DNA of 25,900 bases from Sphingomonadales bacterium UBA2369. GTDB lineage: Bacteria > Pseudomonadota > Alphaproteobacteria > Sphingomonadales > Sphingomonadaceae. The position numbers were made by a program, and so were the translations under genes. The DNA is taken from the NCBI GenBank assembly GCA_002344055.1, contig DDTH01000012.1, positions 1 to 25,900 on the forward strand, read 5' to 3'. Below, piece after piece: positions 14,150 through 21,744 of this stretch. Position 1 is the first letter of the stretch; each line of letters opens with the position of its first letter. The notes under the pieces were generated by a model, which worked only from the letters and a program-made list of their open reading frames with translations, searched no databases and was not told where the DNA came from.

Positions 14150-15643
14150 ATGCCGAACGCAAATATCAAACGCAGCCGTATGCGCCTGGCGCTGGCGGCC
14201 GCGATGGCTCTGGCGATGACGGTTCCGGCCGCGCCCGCCATGGCGCAGACGCCGGTCGCCCCGTCCGATGAGATGGTCCTGTCCGTCGGCTCCGGCCGCC
14301 TGGTCCAGCTCAACGGCACGATGGCCGACGTCTTCGTGGCCAATGACGGCGTCGCCGACGTCCAGGTCCGCTCGAACGAGTCGGTCTACATCTTCGGCAA
14401 GGCGCCCGGGCAGACCACGGTCTACGCCACCGATCGCAGCGGCCGGGTGATTTATTCCGCCTCGATCCGGGTGGGCCAGAACCTCGCCTCCGTCGATCAG
14501 ATGCTGACGCTGGCCATGCCGGAATCGGACATCACGGCGACGCCGATGAACGGCCTTGTGCTGCTCACCGGCACGGTCGGCGCGCCCGCCGACGTGGAAG
14601 AAGCCCAGCGCCTCGTCCAGGCTTTCGTCGGCGAGGGCACGCAGGTGGTCAGCCGCCTGCGCACCGCGACGCCGCAACAGGTCATGCTGAAAGTGACGAT
14701 CGCCGAAGTCAGCCGCACGCTCACCCGGGGGGTCGGCGCGAATCTGCAGGGCGGCAACGGCAACGGCTTCAGCTTTGCACAGGGCCGTGATTTCATCGAC
14801 GACACCGATCCGCTGAACCCGGTCACCACCTTTCTGTCTCCCGGCACGACCGCGGTCGGGCGTGTCCTTGACGTGCTCGGCGTCAATGTCACCGGCGCGC
14901 TCGATCTGAACGAGACGAATGGCCTGGTCACGATCCTGGCCGAGCCGACGCTGACGGCTTTGTCGGGCGAGACCGCAAGCTTCCTGGCCGGTGGCGAATT
15001 CCCCATTCCAATCGCTCAGGCACTCGGCCAGACCTCGATCGAATTTCGCTCCTACGGTGTCGGTTTGGCCTTCAGCCCGACGGTGCTTGAAGGCGGGCGC
15101 ATCTCGATGCGTGTCCGGCCGGAAGTCTCAGAACTCTCTGCGGCTGGCGCGGTCCAGTTCAACGGCACCGAAATCCCCTCGCTGACGACCCGCCGGGTCG
15201 AAACGACAGTGGAACTCGGTTCAGGGCAGAGCTTCGTGATCGGCGGTCTGCTGCGCAACACGGGCAACAACAACATCACCCGCACGCCCTTCCTCGGCAA
15301 TCTGCCGATCATCGGGGCGCTCTTCCGGTCCAATTCCTTCCGCCGCGAAGAGACCGAATTGGTGATCGTGGTCACACCCTATCTGGTCCAGCCGGTCTCG
15401 GCGAACCGGATCGCGCTGCCGACCGACGGCTATCGCCACGCTAATGACGGGCAGCGCGTCCTGATGGGCCAGAGCCACGGCAGCCAGCGCCAGAACGATC
15501 CGCGTCCGGCCCCGACCAGCGCCGCGCCGCGCACGGTGGGGCCCGGCGTATCGGGCGGCTCGGCTTCGACCGCGCCGGTCACCACGCCGGTCGCCGCGGC
15601 GCCGGCAACGGGCGGCAGCGCCCGTCCCGGCTTCGACTTTTAA
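14150..15643 (+). CDS. cpaC: Tad pilus secretin CpaC (RcpA)
   Basis: CpaC is the outer-membrane secretin through which the Tad pilus exits. The 497-residue precursor has a signal peptide with a basic start (MPNANIKRSRMRL), a long hydrophobic Ala-rich core and a cleavage site after APAMA. An N-terminal pilus domain follows (VGSGRLVQLNGTMADVFVAN, residues about 44-63), then a BON-like region (PMNGLVLLTGTVGAPADVEEA). The secretin domain follows from about residue 170 to 425, with SGETASFLAGGEFPIPI and FVIGGLLRNTGNNNITRTPF. The C-terminal 70 residues are Pro/Ala/Thr-rich. The ATG at 14150 is one base after the cpaB stop; an in-frame upstream ATG at 14117 would spoil the signal peptide. Confidence 0.93.
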   Translation: MPNANIKRSRMRLALAAAMALAMTVPAAPAMAQTPVAPSDEMVLSVGSGRLVQLNGTMADVFVANDGVADVQVRSNESVYIFGKAPGQTTVYATDRSGRVIYSASIRVGQNLASVDQMLTLAMPESDITATPMNGLVLLTGTVGAPADVEEAQRLVQAFVGEGTQVVSRLRTATPQQVMLKVTIAEVSRTLTRGVGANLQGGNGNGFSFAQGRDFIDDTDPLNPVTTFLSPGTTAVGRVLDVLGVNVTGALDLNETNGLVTILAEPTLTALSGETASFLAGGEFPIPIAQALGQTSIEFRSYGVGLAFSPTVLEGGRISMRVRPEVSELSAAGAVQFNGTEIPSLTTRRVETTVELGSGQSFVIGGLLRNTGNNNITRTPFLGNLPIIGALFRSNSFRREETELVIVVTPYLVQPVSANRIALPTDGYRHANDGQRVLMGQSHGSQRQNDPRPAPTSAAPRTVGPGVSGGSASTAPVTTPVAAAPATGGSARPGFDF

Positions 15644-15661
15644 GGCATGAGAGGAACGACC

Positions 15662-16324
15662 ATGCGCCGCGTACAGTTCACCGCCGCCCTCCTGATCACC
15701 GCCAGCCTCGCGGGCTGCGCGAGCGGTCCGAGCGGGCCGGTCACCGCCCGCAACAATCCGAGCCTCTATTCGGTCCATCAGCCGGTCATCCAGCGGAACG
15801 ATTATGTGCTCGATCTCGACGCCTCCGGCGACAGCTTGTCTGTTTCCGAACAGGCGCGCCTCGCCGCGTGGCTCGAATCGATCGAGCTGCGCTACGGGGA
15901 TCGCCTCTACGTCGATGAGCCGCGCGACTATCCGGCGGCGGGCGCCCGCGCCGGCGTCGCGTCGCTGGTGGGCGAATATGGCATGCTGCTGCAGCCGGGA
16001 AGCGCGCCCATCGTCCAGGGCGCTGTTGCGCCCGGCACGGTCCGGCTGGTCGTCAGCCGCGCCACCGCTTCGGTGCCGACCTGTCCGGACTGGGGCGAGG
16101 ATCAGGTCGCGCCGACCGTGCGTACCTCATCCAATTATGGCTGCGCGACCAATTCGAACCTGTCGGCGATGATCGCCGATCCGAACGACCTGGTGGTCGG
16201 CCGGGAAGGCAATGTGAACCGCAGCTCGCAGACCGCCAATCGCGCGGTTCGCGTTTATCGCGACCGCGCGCAGACGGGCGCCTCGGGCACCGTCGCATCG
16301 CCCGGCACTTCGGGAGGGAATTGA
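15662..16324 (+). CDS. cpaD: CpaD family pilus assembly lipoprotein
   Basis: CpaD-type lipoproteins act as pilotin-like partners of the CpaC secretin in the Tad system. The 220-residue protein has a lipoprotein signal, MRRVQFTAALLITASLAGC, with the lipidated cysteine at residue 19. Near the C-terminus CPDWGEDQ and SSNYGCATNSNLSAMIADPNDL match the conserved CpaD signature (CPDW... NYGCAT.NL..M.ADP.DL). The ATG at 15662 is preferred over the in-frame ATG at 15647 because GAGGA lies just upstream and the signal peptide is then normal. Its stop overlaps the cpaE start (TGATG). The C-terminal tail after residue 195 is Gly/Ser/Ala-rich. Confidence 0.88.
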   Translation: MRRVQFTAALLITASLAGCASGPSGPVTARNNPSLYSVHQPVIQRNDYVLDLDASGDSLSVSEQARLAAWLESIELRYGDRLYVDEPRDYPAAGARAGVASLVGEYGMLLQPGSAPIVQGAVAPGTVRLVVSRATASVPTCPDWGEDQVAPTVRTSSNYGCATNSNLSAMIADPNDLVVGREGNVNRSSQTANRAVRVYRDRAQTGASGTVASPGTSGGN

Positions 16325-17610
16325 TGAACGCGCCCATGAACCACGGTCGCGGTGGCGGCATGCGTGACCCGTTCACGGCCTTCGTCTGCGACGACGAGAC
16401 CGCCGAGCTGATTCGCCCGGTCGCCGTCGAAAATGGCTGGTCGCCGGAGAAAGTGAACAAGGGCGGCTTGCGCAATGCGATCCAGACCCTGTCCGTGTCG
16501 GCAAGTCCGCACATCCTGTTCGTCGACATGTCCGAAAGCGGCGATCCGCTGAACGATATCAACGCGCTGGCCGAAGTGTGCGAACCCGGCACCGTCGTGA
16601 TCGCGGCGGGGCAGGTCAACGACGTGCGCCTGTATCGCGACCTGATCGCCAGCGGCATCCAGGAATATCTGCTGAAGCCGATCAGCCCGGACCATCTGCG
16701 CGACGCCTTCGTCAATGCGCAGATGACCGTCTCCGGCCCGCGCACGGTGGAAGCCGCGACCGACAAGCCCAACGTCATGGCCGCCGTGATCGGCGTGCGT
16801 GGCGGCGCCGGCGCATCGACGCTGGCCTCGTCCCTTGCCTGGCTGATGGGCGACAAAGCGGGCCGCTCGACGGCTTTGCTCGACCTCGACATCCATTTCG
16901 GCACGGGCGCGCTCAGCCTCGATCTCGAGCCTGGCCGCGGGCTGACCGACGCGATCGAGAATCCGGGCCGCATCGACGGCCTGTTCATCGAACGGGCGAT
17001 GGTCCGCGCCAATGACCGGCTCTGCGTGCTGTCCGCCGAAGCGCCGATCAACCAGCCGATGCTTACCGACGGTTCGGCCTATTTCCAGCTGGAGGAAGAG
17101 ATCCGCCACGCCTTCGAAGGCACGGTGATCGATTTCCCGCGCAACGTGCTGGTCCAGTTCCCGCATCTGCTGAACGAGGTCCATGTCGTGGTCCTCGCGG
17201 TCGAGTTCACCCTCGCCGCGACCCGTGACACGATCCGCATCCTGTCCTGGCTGAAGGCGAACGCGCCGCAAGCCCGGGTGATCATTGCCGCCAACAAGGT
17301 GGTGGCGACGGCGCAGGAAGTGAGCCGCAAGGACTTCGAAAGCTCGATCGAGCGCAAGGTCGATGTCGTCCTGCCCTATGACGCGCGCTGCGCGGCCCAG
17401 GCGGCGAAGCTCGGCCAGCCGCTCGCCAAGGCAGCGAAGAATTCCAAGCTCGCGCAAGCGCTCAACCAGTTGCTGACGCTGACCATGGAAAGCGCCGAAT
17501 CCGAGGATGGCGGCGAGAAGCCGGCCGAATCCAGCTCGCTGTTCAGCAAGCTCGGCCTGGGCGCGCTCGGCAAGAAGAAGGAATCGGCCAAGGTCGCGCT
17601 GACCAAGTGA
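16324..17610 (+). CDS. cpaE: Pilus assembly protein CpaE (TadZ-like)
   Basis: CpaE/TadZ localises the Tad machine to the pole. The 428-residue protein has an N-terminal receiver-like domain (ILFVDMSESGDP with Asp68, and GIQEYLLKPIS with Lys118). A MinD/ParA-like ATPase domain starts near residue 155. The deviant Walker A is GVRGGAGASTLASS (residues 157-170), in which the lysines of KGGxGK[ST]T are missing. This is common in CpaE proteins and implies weak or no hydrolysis. LLDLDIHFGTGALSLD is the switch I region and the C-terminal tail is basic. The ATG at 16324 overlaps the cpaD stop. cpaF would normally follow but is absent; tadB begins 45 bp later. Confidence 0.92.
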   Translation: MNAPMNHGRGGGMRDPFTAFVCDDETAELIRPVAVENGWSPEKVNKGGLRNAIQTLSVSASPHILFVDMSESGDPLNDINALAEVCEPGTVVIAAGQVNDVRLYRDLIASGIQEYLLKPISPDHLRDAFVNAQMTVSGPRTVEAATDKPNVMAAVIGVRGGAGASTLASSLAWLMGDKAGRSTALLDLDIHFGTGALSLDLEPGRGLTDAIENPGRIDGLFIERAMVRANDRLCVLSAEAPINQPMLTDGSAYFQLEEEIRHAFEGTVIDFPRNVLVQFPHLLNEVHVVVLAVEFTLAATRDTIRILSWLKANAPQARVIIAANKVVATAQEVSRKDFESSIERKVDVVLPYDARCAAQAAKLGQPLAKAAKNSKLAQALNQLLTLTMESAESEDGGEKPAESSSLFSKLGLGALGKKKESAKVALTK

Positions 17611-17624
17611 CGGCCCTGGACTGA

Positions 17625-17640
17625 CGCCCGGCGACGGGCG
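17625..17640 (+). other. GNRA-tetraloop hairpin in the cpaE-tadB gap
   Basis: CGCCCG-GCGA-CGGGCG is a perfect 6-bp stem closed by a GCGA tetraloop, in the 45-bp gap where a cpaF gene would be expected. The tadB Shine-Dalgarno (GGAGAG) follows. There is no T-run, so it is not an intrinsic terminator; a role in RNA processing or stability is possible. Confidence 0.5.
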
Positions 17641-17655
17641 GGTGGAGAGTATCGA

Positions 17656-18633
17656 ATGGACATGATGATGCTGATGATCGGTGGGGGCGTCCTGGGCGTC
17701 ATCCTCGTCGTCGCCGCCTTGATGTCCGGGCCATCGCTCGCCAAGGCGACCAGCCGGCGGCTGGAAGGCGTACGCGAGCGACACAGCCGTTCCAGCGATG
17801 TCGTCCAGCAGGTTCAGCTGAAGAAGATCCTCGCCAACCGCAAGCAGACGGGCAAGGTCGACAGCCTCGCCTCCTCGCTGATCCCCAACCCGGCTTTGCT
17901 CCGCTCGCGGCTTGCGATGACGGGCAAAAGCTGGACGCTGGCACAATATGTCGGTGCCTCGGCGGGACTCCTGTTCGTCACCTTCGTCCTGCTGTTCCTG
18001 CGCGGCGCACCGCCAATGCTGGCGCTGTGCCTCGGCCTGTTCGTCGCGCTCGCCATCCCGCATTTCATCGTCAACCGCTTCATCAAGAAGCGCGCGGCGC
18101 AATTCACCGCCCGCTTCCCCGACGCGATCGAGCTGATGGTGCGCGGCCTGCGTTCCGGTCTGCCGATTTCCGAGACGATCGGCGTCGTCGGTCAGGAGAT
18201 TCCCGGCCCCGTCGGCGTCGAGTTCAAGGAAGTCGCCGACAAGATGCGGATCGGCAAGACCATGGAGGTCGCCCTGCAGGACACGGCCGACCGCCTGAAG
18301 ACGCCGGAATTCCAGTTCTTCGTCATCAGCCTGGCGATCCAGCGCGAGACGGGCGGCAATCTGGCCGAGACGCTGAGCAACCTGGCCGACGTGCTGCGCA
18401 AGCGTTCGCAGATGAAGCTGAAGATCAAGGCGATGTCGTCGGAAGCCAAGGCCTCGGCCTGGATTGTCGGCGCCCTGCCCTTCATCGTCTTCGGTCTCGT
18501 TTACTCGATGAACCCCGAATATCTGGAAGGCTTCTTCACCGAGCAGAGGCTGATGATCGCCGGGCTCGGCGGGCTGATCTGGATGGGGATCGGCGTCTTC
18601 ATCATGGCCAAAATGGTCAATTTCGAAATCTGA
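17656..18633 (+). CDS. tadB: Tad pilus inner-membrane platform protein TadB (T2SS F domain)
   Basis: TadB forms, with TadC, the inner-membrane platform on which the CpaF ATPase drives pilus assembly. The 325-residue protein has an N-terminal membrane helix (residues 4-23). A basic cytoplasmic region follows, then two helices at about 98-115 and 118-137, and the GspF/T2SSF cytoplasmic domain (ARFPDAIELMVRGLRSGLPI, from residue 152, through LAIQRETGGNLAETLSNLADVLRKR). Two C-terminal helices lie near 265-285 and 303-322. The motif order is that of TadB. The start follows a GGAGAG Shine-Dalgarno. It precedes tadC by 17 bp. Confidence 0.92.
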   Translation: MDMMMLMIGGGVLGVILVVAALMSGPSLAKATSRRLEGVRERHSRSSDVVQQVQLKKILANRKQTGKVDSLASSLIPNPALLRSRLAMTGKSWTLAQYVGASAGLLFVTFVLLFLRGAPPMLALCLGLFVALAIPHFIVNRFIKKRAAQFTARFPDAIELMVRGLRSGLPISETIGVVGQEIPGPVGVEFKEVADKMRIGKTMEVALQDTADRLKTPEFQFFVISLAIQRETGGNLAETLSNLADVLRKRSQMKLKIKAMSSEAKASAWIVGALPFIVFGLVYSMNPEYLEGFFTEQRLMIAGLGGLIWMGIGVFIMAKMVNFEI

Positions 18634-18650
18634 CGGGGACGAAGAGAATC

Positions 18651-19646
18651 ATGCCTCCTGCCTCCGGCCCCAGCCTCTTCGGGATCGACCTGACCGCCCT
18701 CGCCACGTTGCTGGCGGCGGTGGCGGCCTTCGCCGTGCTCATCGCCATCTATGCCGCGACCACGGTCCGCGACCCGATGGCACGCCGCGTGAAGGCGCTG
18801 ACCGAGCGGCGCGAGCAGCTGAAGGCCGGTATCGTCGCGTCCACCTCCAAGCGCCGCAAGAGCATCACCAACCAGAATGAGGTCGCCGACAAGGTCCGCG
18901 GCATTCTCGCCTCGTTGCAGGTGCTGCAGGCGAGCCAGGTGGAAGCGGCGCAGAAGAAGCTGCTGCAGGCCGGCATCCGTTCGAAGGATTATGCCTTCGT
19001 CGTCATCTTCGCGCGGCTGGTGCTGCCGATCGTGGTCGGCACCATCGTGCTCACCGCCGTCTATGCCTTCGGCTGGCTCGAGGACTGGACGCCGCTGAAG
19101 CGCTACGGAATGATCGCCGGCTCGCTGATCCTCGCCTACAAGGCGCCGGATCTGTGGCTGAAGAACAAGATCGACAAGCGCACCAAGGCGATCCGTAAGG
19201 GCCTGCCGGACGCGCTCGACCTGCTGGTGATCTGCGCCGAAGCGGGCCTGACCGTGGACGCCGCCTTCAGCCGCGTCGCCCGCGAACTGGGCAAGGGCTA
19301 TCCCGAGCTGGGCGACGAGTTCGCTCTGACCTCGATCGAGCTCGGCTTCCTGACCGACCGGCGGCAGGCGTTCGAGAACCTCGCCGCGCGCATCGATCTG
19401 GATTCGGTTCGCGGCGTGGTCACGACCATGGTCCAGACCGAGAAATACGGCACCCCGCTCGCCTCCGCGCTGCGCGTGCTGTCGGCCGAGTTCCGCAACG
19501 AGCGGATGATGCGCGCCGAGGAGAAAGCCGCGCGGCTGCCGGCGATCATGACCGTGCCGCTGATCCTGTTCATCCTCCCGACCCTGTTCATCGTGATCCT
19601 GGGTCCGGCGGCGTGCAGCATCGCCGACGCGTTCGGGAACAAATAG
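18651..19646 (+). CDS. tadC: Tad pilus inner-membrane platform protein TadC (T2SS F domain)
   Basis: TadC is the second platform component, a paralogue of TadB. The 331-residue protein starts with a membrane helix (TALATLLAAVAAFAVLIAIY, about 15-34) and then a basic cytoplasmic stretch. It continues with helices near 112-142 and 150-165, the T2SSF domain (LPDALDLLVICAEAGLTVDA onward, with GVVTTMVQTEKYGTPLASAL), and a C-terminal helix ending GPAACSIADAFGNK. Length and architecture are typical. The ATG at 18651 lies 17 bp after tadB. No tadD (TPR lipoprotein) gene follows; the next gene is a short coiled-coil membrane protein 63 bp away. Confidence 0.92.
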   Translation: MPPASGPSLFGIDLTALATLLAAVAAFAVLIAIYAATTVRDPMARRVKALTERREQLKAGIVASTSKRRKSITNQNEVADKVRGILASLQVLQASQVEAAQKKLLQAGIRSKDYAFVVIFARLVLPIVVGTIVLTAVYAFGWLEDWTPLKRYGMIAGSLILAYKAPDLWLKNKIDKRTKAIRKGLPDALDLLVICAEAGLTVDAAFSRVARELGKGYPELGDEFALTSIELGFLTDRRQAFENLAARIDLDSVRGVVTTMVQTEKYGTPLASALRVLSAEFRNERMMRAEEKAARLPAIMTVPLILFILPTLFIVILGPAACSIADAFGNK

Positions 19647-19709
19647 AACCGCCTGCGGAACAATCCCGCCCCTCCTCCGCTTGTGCCTCAAACAGGTTTG
19701 GAGGGTTCG

Positions 19710-19943
19710 ATGGGTTTCGAATTCACGTTGAACGAGTGGCTGGTCGTCGGGCTGGTCTTCCTGCTCGGGCTGGTGCTGGGCGGCGCCCTGTTCGCTGGCG
19801 GTGGCCGCAAGCATAAGGAGCGCTATGCCGACGAGCATCGCCGCGCGAACGAACTGCAGGCGGAGAATGACCGGCTGCGCAAGGATGTGCGGGTGTCCGA
19901 CGCCAGCGCGGCACGAGCAGAGGCGAAGGCCGAGCGGACCTGA
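19710..19943 (+). CDS. Small single-pass membrane protein with coiled-coil tail
   Basis: A 77-residue protein. Residues about 9-31 form a hydrophobic helix (WLVVGLVFLLGLVLGGALFA), followed by a basic stop-transfer GGGRKHKER. A charged helical tail, DEHRRANELQAENDRLRKDV, with leucine heptads ends in AKAERT. It is probably N-out anchored in the inner membrane with the coiled coil in the cytoplasm, by the positive-inside rule. The ATG at 19710 has a good GGAGG Shine-Dalgarno. It lies 63 bp after tadC on the same strand and might be read through from the Tad operon, but it is not a known Tad component. I recognise no family. Confidence 0.7.
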   Translation: MGFEFTLNEWLVVGLVFLLGLVLGGALFAGGGRKHKERYADEHRRANELQAENDRLRKDVRVSDASAARAEAKAERT

Positions 19944-19952
19944 TCTTCCCGG

Positions 19953-21272
19953 TCACCGGCACTCGCCGATAATCCCCCGGCCGAGCTGAAACTCGGTGTT
20001 GCGCGGTGTGGCTGGGTCGCGACAAGCGAGCAGGTAAACTGCTTCAGCGCCGCCGGTGTGCGTCGCCACGCGAGAATTCGGGCCGACATGTTCGAGATAA
20101 TTGGGTTTGCGCCCAGCCTCGCAGGCGAAGGATTCGCCCCACGAACCCGGGCGCGGATTGAGGTTGCACAGGGTATAGGCGATCCGGAAATCGCAATTGT
20201 TCACGACCGCACCGAAACCGCCAGCCCCGGCATCGCGGCCTGGAACCAGCGCCCGCAGGCAGCGCGCCGCATATTCGTCGGTATCCACCGCTACCTGCTG
20301 ACGCGGACCGGCCGGCGTGGTGCCGGCTGACGGCAAAGGATCGGATATCTCCGCCACCTCGGTACCGGACGCGCCGGCATCCACCGGAATTCCAAGCCGG
20401 GTGAGATGATGACGCGCGACGCAGGCCTTGGCGACGCGGTCCGCATCACCGCCGTCGGCTGCCGTCCTGCGAAGTGTCTCGATCGCGTTCGCGTCTCCCC
20501 GGCCAGCGTCTGCGGCGTAGCGCGCATTGAAGGCAACGATATTGATGTCGAGATTGCTCACCGCGCTGGCGGCATCTTCACCACCTGAGAAAGCGTAATA
20601 GTCGGCGAAGGCGCCTTCATATTCGGACTGGCACGCCTGAATGGAGCGGTTAGCCGCGGCACGCTCGGCGGGTGTCAGCCGCACGCTCCGGTCATACGTC
20701 CGGCTCGGATTGCGCAGCGCCCGCTGCACGGCGGGCGTAGCCAGCAAACGCTCCCCCTCGGCAAGGCGGGCCGCGTATGCCGCAGAGACAGACCGCGCGG
20801 GTGCCGAGGCAGGTGGGTTGGCCGGGCGCGACGACGCGGCCGGTCGCGCCGCTGATGAATTCGATGCCGCCGGACCGGCAGCGCGACCGAAACCTGGAAC
20901 GCCTTGCTCGTGATGGCGAATGGCCACTTCGGCGAGGCAGACATGGACCCGGCGTGCCGTATCGATGCTCGATCTCGGGTCATCATGGCGCGCGAGCTCG
21001 GCGAGCTCCCTTTGACGCCAGGCCTGCAGATATTCGACCGATTGCAGGCCCTCCAGCAGAAACATCGCCGAGAACCAATTGGAGCGTTGTTCGAAGCCGG
21101 CGCCTCCGCGCCCGCCCGTCGCCTCATAAGCCGCGATCTGGGCCGAGCAGCTGCTCCTGAAATCCGCTACCGCCGCCTCGGGGCGATTGCGGCTCTGGCC
21201 GAAAGCGGGCGTGGCAAGGAAGGCACCGAGCGCCAGACAAGTCGCGAGCCTTCCCAGTCCTCCATCGCGCAT
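19953..21272 (-). CDS. Exported hypothetical protein with C-terminal cysteine-containing domain
   Basis: A 439-residue protein with a clear Sec signal peptide (LGRLATCLALGAFLATPAFG, cleaved near residue 26). Residues about 27-120 form a helical domain with two cysteines (DFRSSCSAQIAAY, VCLAEVAIRHHEQG). An Ala/Pro/Ser-rich linker spans about 130-165. A second helical region, AAYAARLAEGERLLATPAVQ to ACVARHHLTRLGI, follows. The last 115 residues contain six cysteines (RCLRAL, NNCDF, TLCNLNP, SFACEAG, LLACRD, GECR), suggesting disulphides in the periplasm. The ATG at 21272 has a GGGGAGGACTG Shine-Dalgarno. It is convergent with the small membrane gene. No family recognised. Confidence 0.75.
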   Translation of the reverse strand: MRDGGLGRLATCLALGAFLATPAFGQSRNRPEAAVADFRSSCSAQIAAYEATGGRGGAGFEQRSNWFSAMFLLEGLQSVEYLQAWRQRELAELARHDDPRSSIDTARRVHVCLAEVAIRHHEQGVPGFGRAAGPAASNSSAARPAASSRPANPPASAPARSVSAAYAARLAEGERLLATPAVQRALRNPSRTYDRSVRLTPAERAAANRSIQACQSEYEGAFADYYAFSGGEDAASAVSNLDINIVAFNARYAADAGRGDANAIETLRRTAADGGDADRVAKACVARHHLTRLGIPVDAGASGTEVAEISDPLPSAGTTPAGPRQQVAVDTDEYAARCLRALVPGRDAGAGGFGAVVNNCDFRIAYTLCNLNPRPGSWGESFACEAGRKPNYLEHVGPNSRVATHTGGAEAVYLLACRDPATPRNTEFQLGRGIIGECR

Positions 21273-21343
21273 TTCAGTCCTCCCCAGACATTAGGCTATT
21301 CGGGCCGATCCGCCTGTCAAAACGGGCGGCGGTCGACGGGCGC

Positions 21344-21739
21344 CTAACCCGTTAGCGGCTCGAGCACTCCGATCAGGTCACCGTCGGAGAGGCCATTGTC
21401 ACGCCAGAAATCGCAGAAGTTTGCGGCGCATTCGGCCGGCACCGCGCCGGGCGGAAACGGCCCGGCCAGCCAATCGCCCTCGCCGAAGATCGAGCGCGGT
21501 GGCTCCCAGTGGCGCAGCACAAAGGGCTGGTCCACCGCGTCGTTGGCATAGCGGCCGGCGCCGTCGGTTCGCACTGTCCGCCACGACACTTTAAACCCTT
21601 CAAGCGCCGGATCATTCGACAGCGCGGCGAGCTTCTCCTTGTCCGTGCTGAGCACGCCGATTGCCGAAGCCGCGCGATATTCGCCCGCGCGCGGTACGAA
21701 GAGATAGCGTTGGCGCCAGACGGATTCCGGTTGCGGCAC
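21344..21739 (-). CDS. Hypothetical protein downstream of ppdK
   Basis: A 131-residue, Trp-rich, acidic soluble protein without signal peptide or membrane helix. Visible features are an aromatic N-terminus (ESVWRQRYLFVPRAGEYRAA), a KEKLAALSNDPALEGF helix, WRTVRTDGAGRYANDAVDQP, and a C-terminus with two cysteines (PAECAANFCDFWRDNGL) ending in DGDLIGVLEPLTG. I do not recognise a family. The start is taken as the GTG at 21739, 5 bp after the ppdK stop with an AAGAAGG Shine-Dalgarno inside ppdK's last codons; the open frame upstream runs only through ppdK. Tight spacing indicates co-transcription with ppdK. Confidence 0.65.
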   Translation of the reverse strand: MPQPESVWRQRYLFVPRAGEYRAASAIGVLSTDKEKLAALSNDPALEGFKVSWRTVRTDGAGRYANDAVDQPFVLRHWEPPRSIFGEGDWLAGPFPPGAVPAECAANFCDFWRDNGLSDGDLIGVLEPLTG

Positions 21740-21744
21740 GGGCG

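Noticed and set aside
16255..18102. 615-codon minus-strand open frame opposite cpaE and tadB
   Set aside because: The translation is Arg/Gln/Ala-rich without domains, and the opposite strand encodes two clear Tad proteins.
18501..19838. 445-codon minus-strand open frame opposite tadC
   Set aside because: It is an antisense shadow of tadC with a compositionally odd His/Gln/Asp-rich translation.
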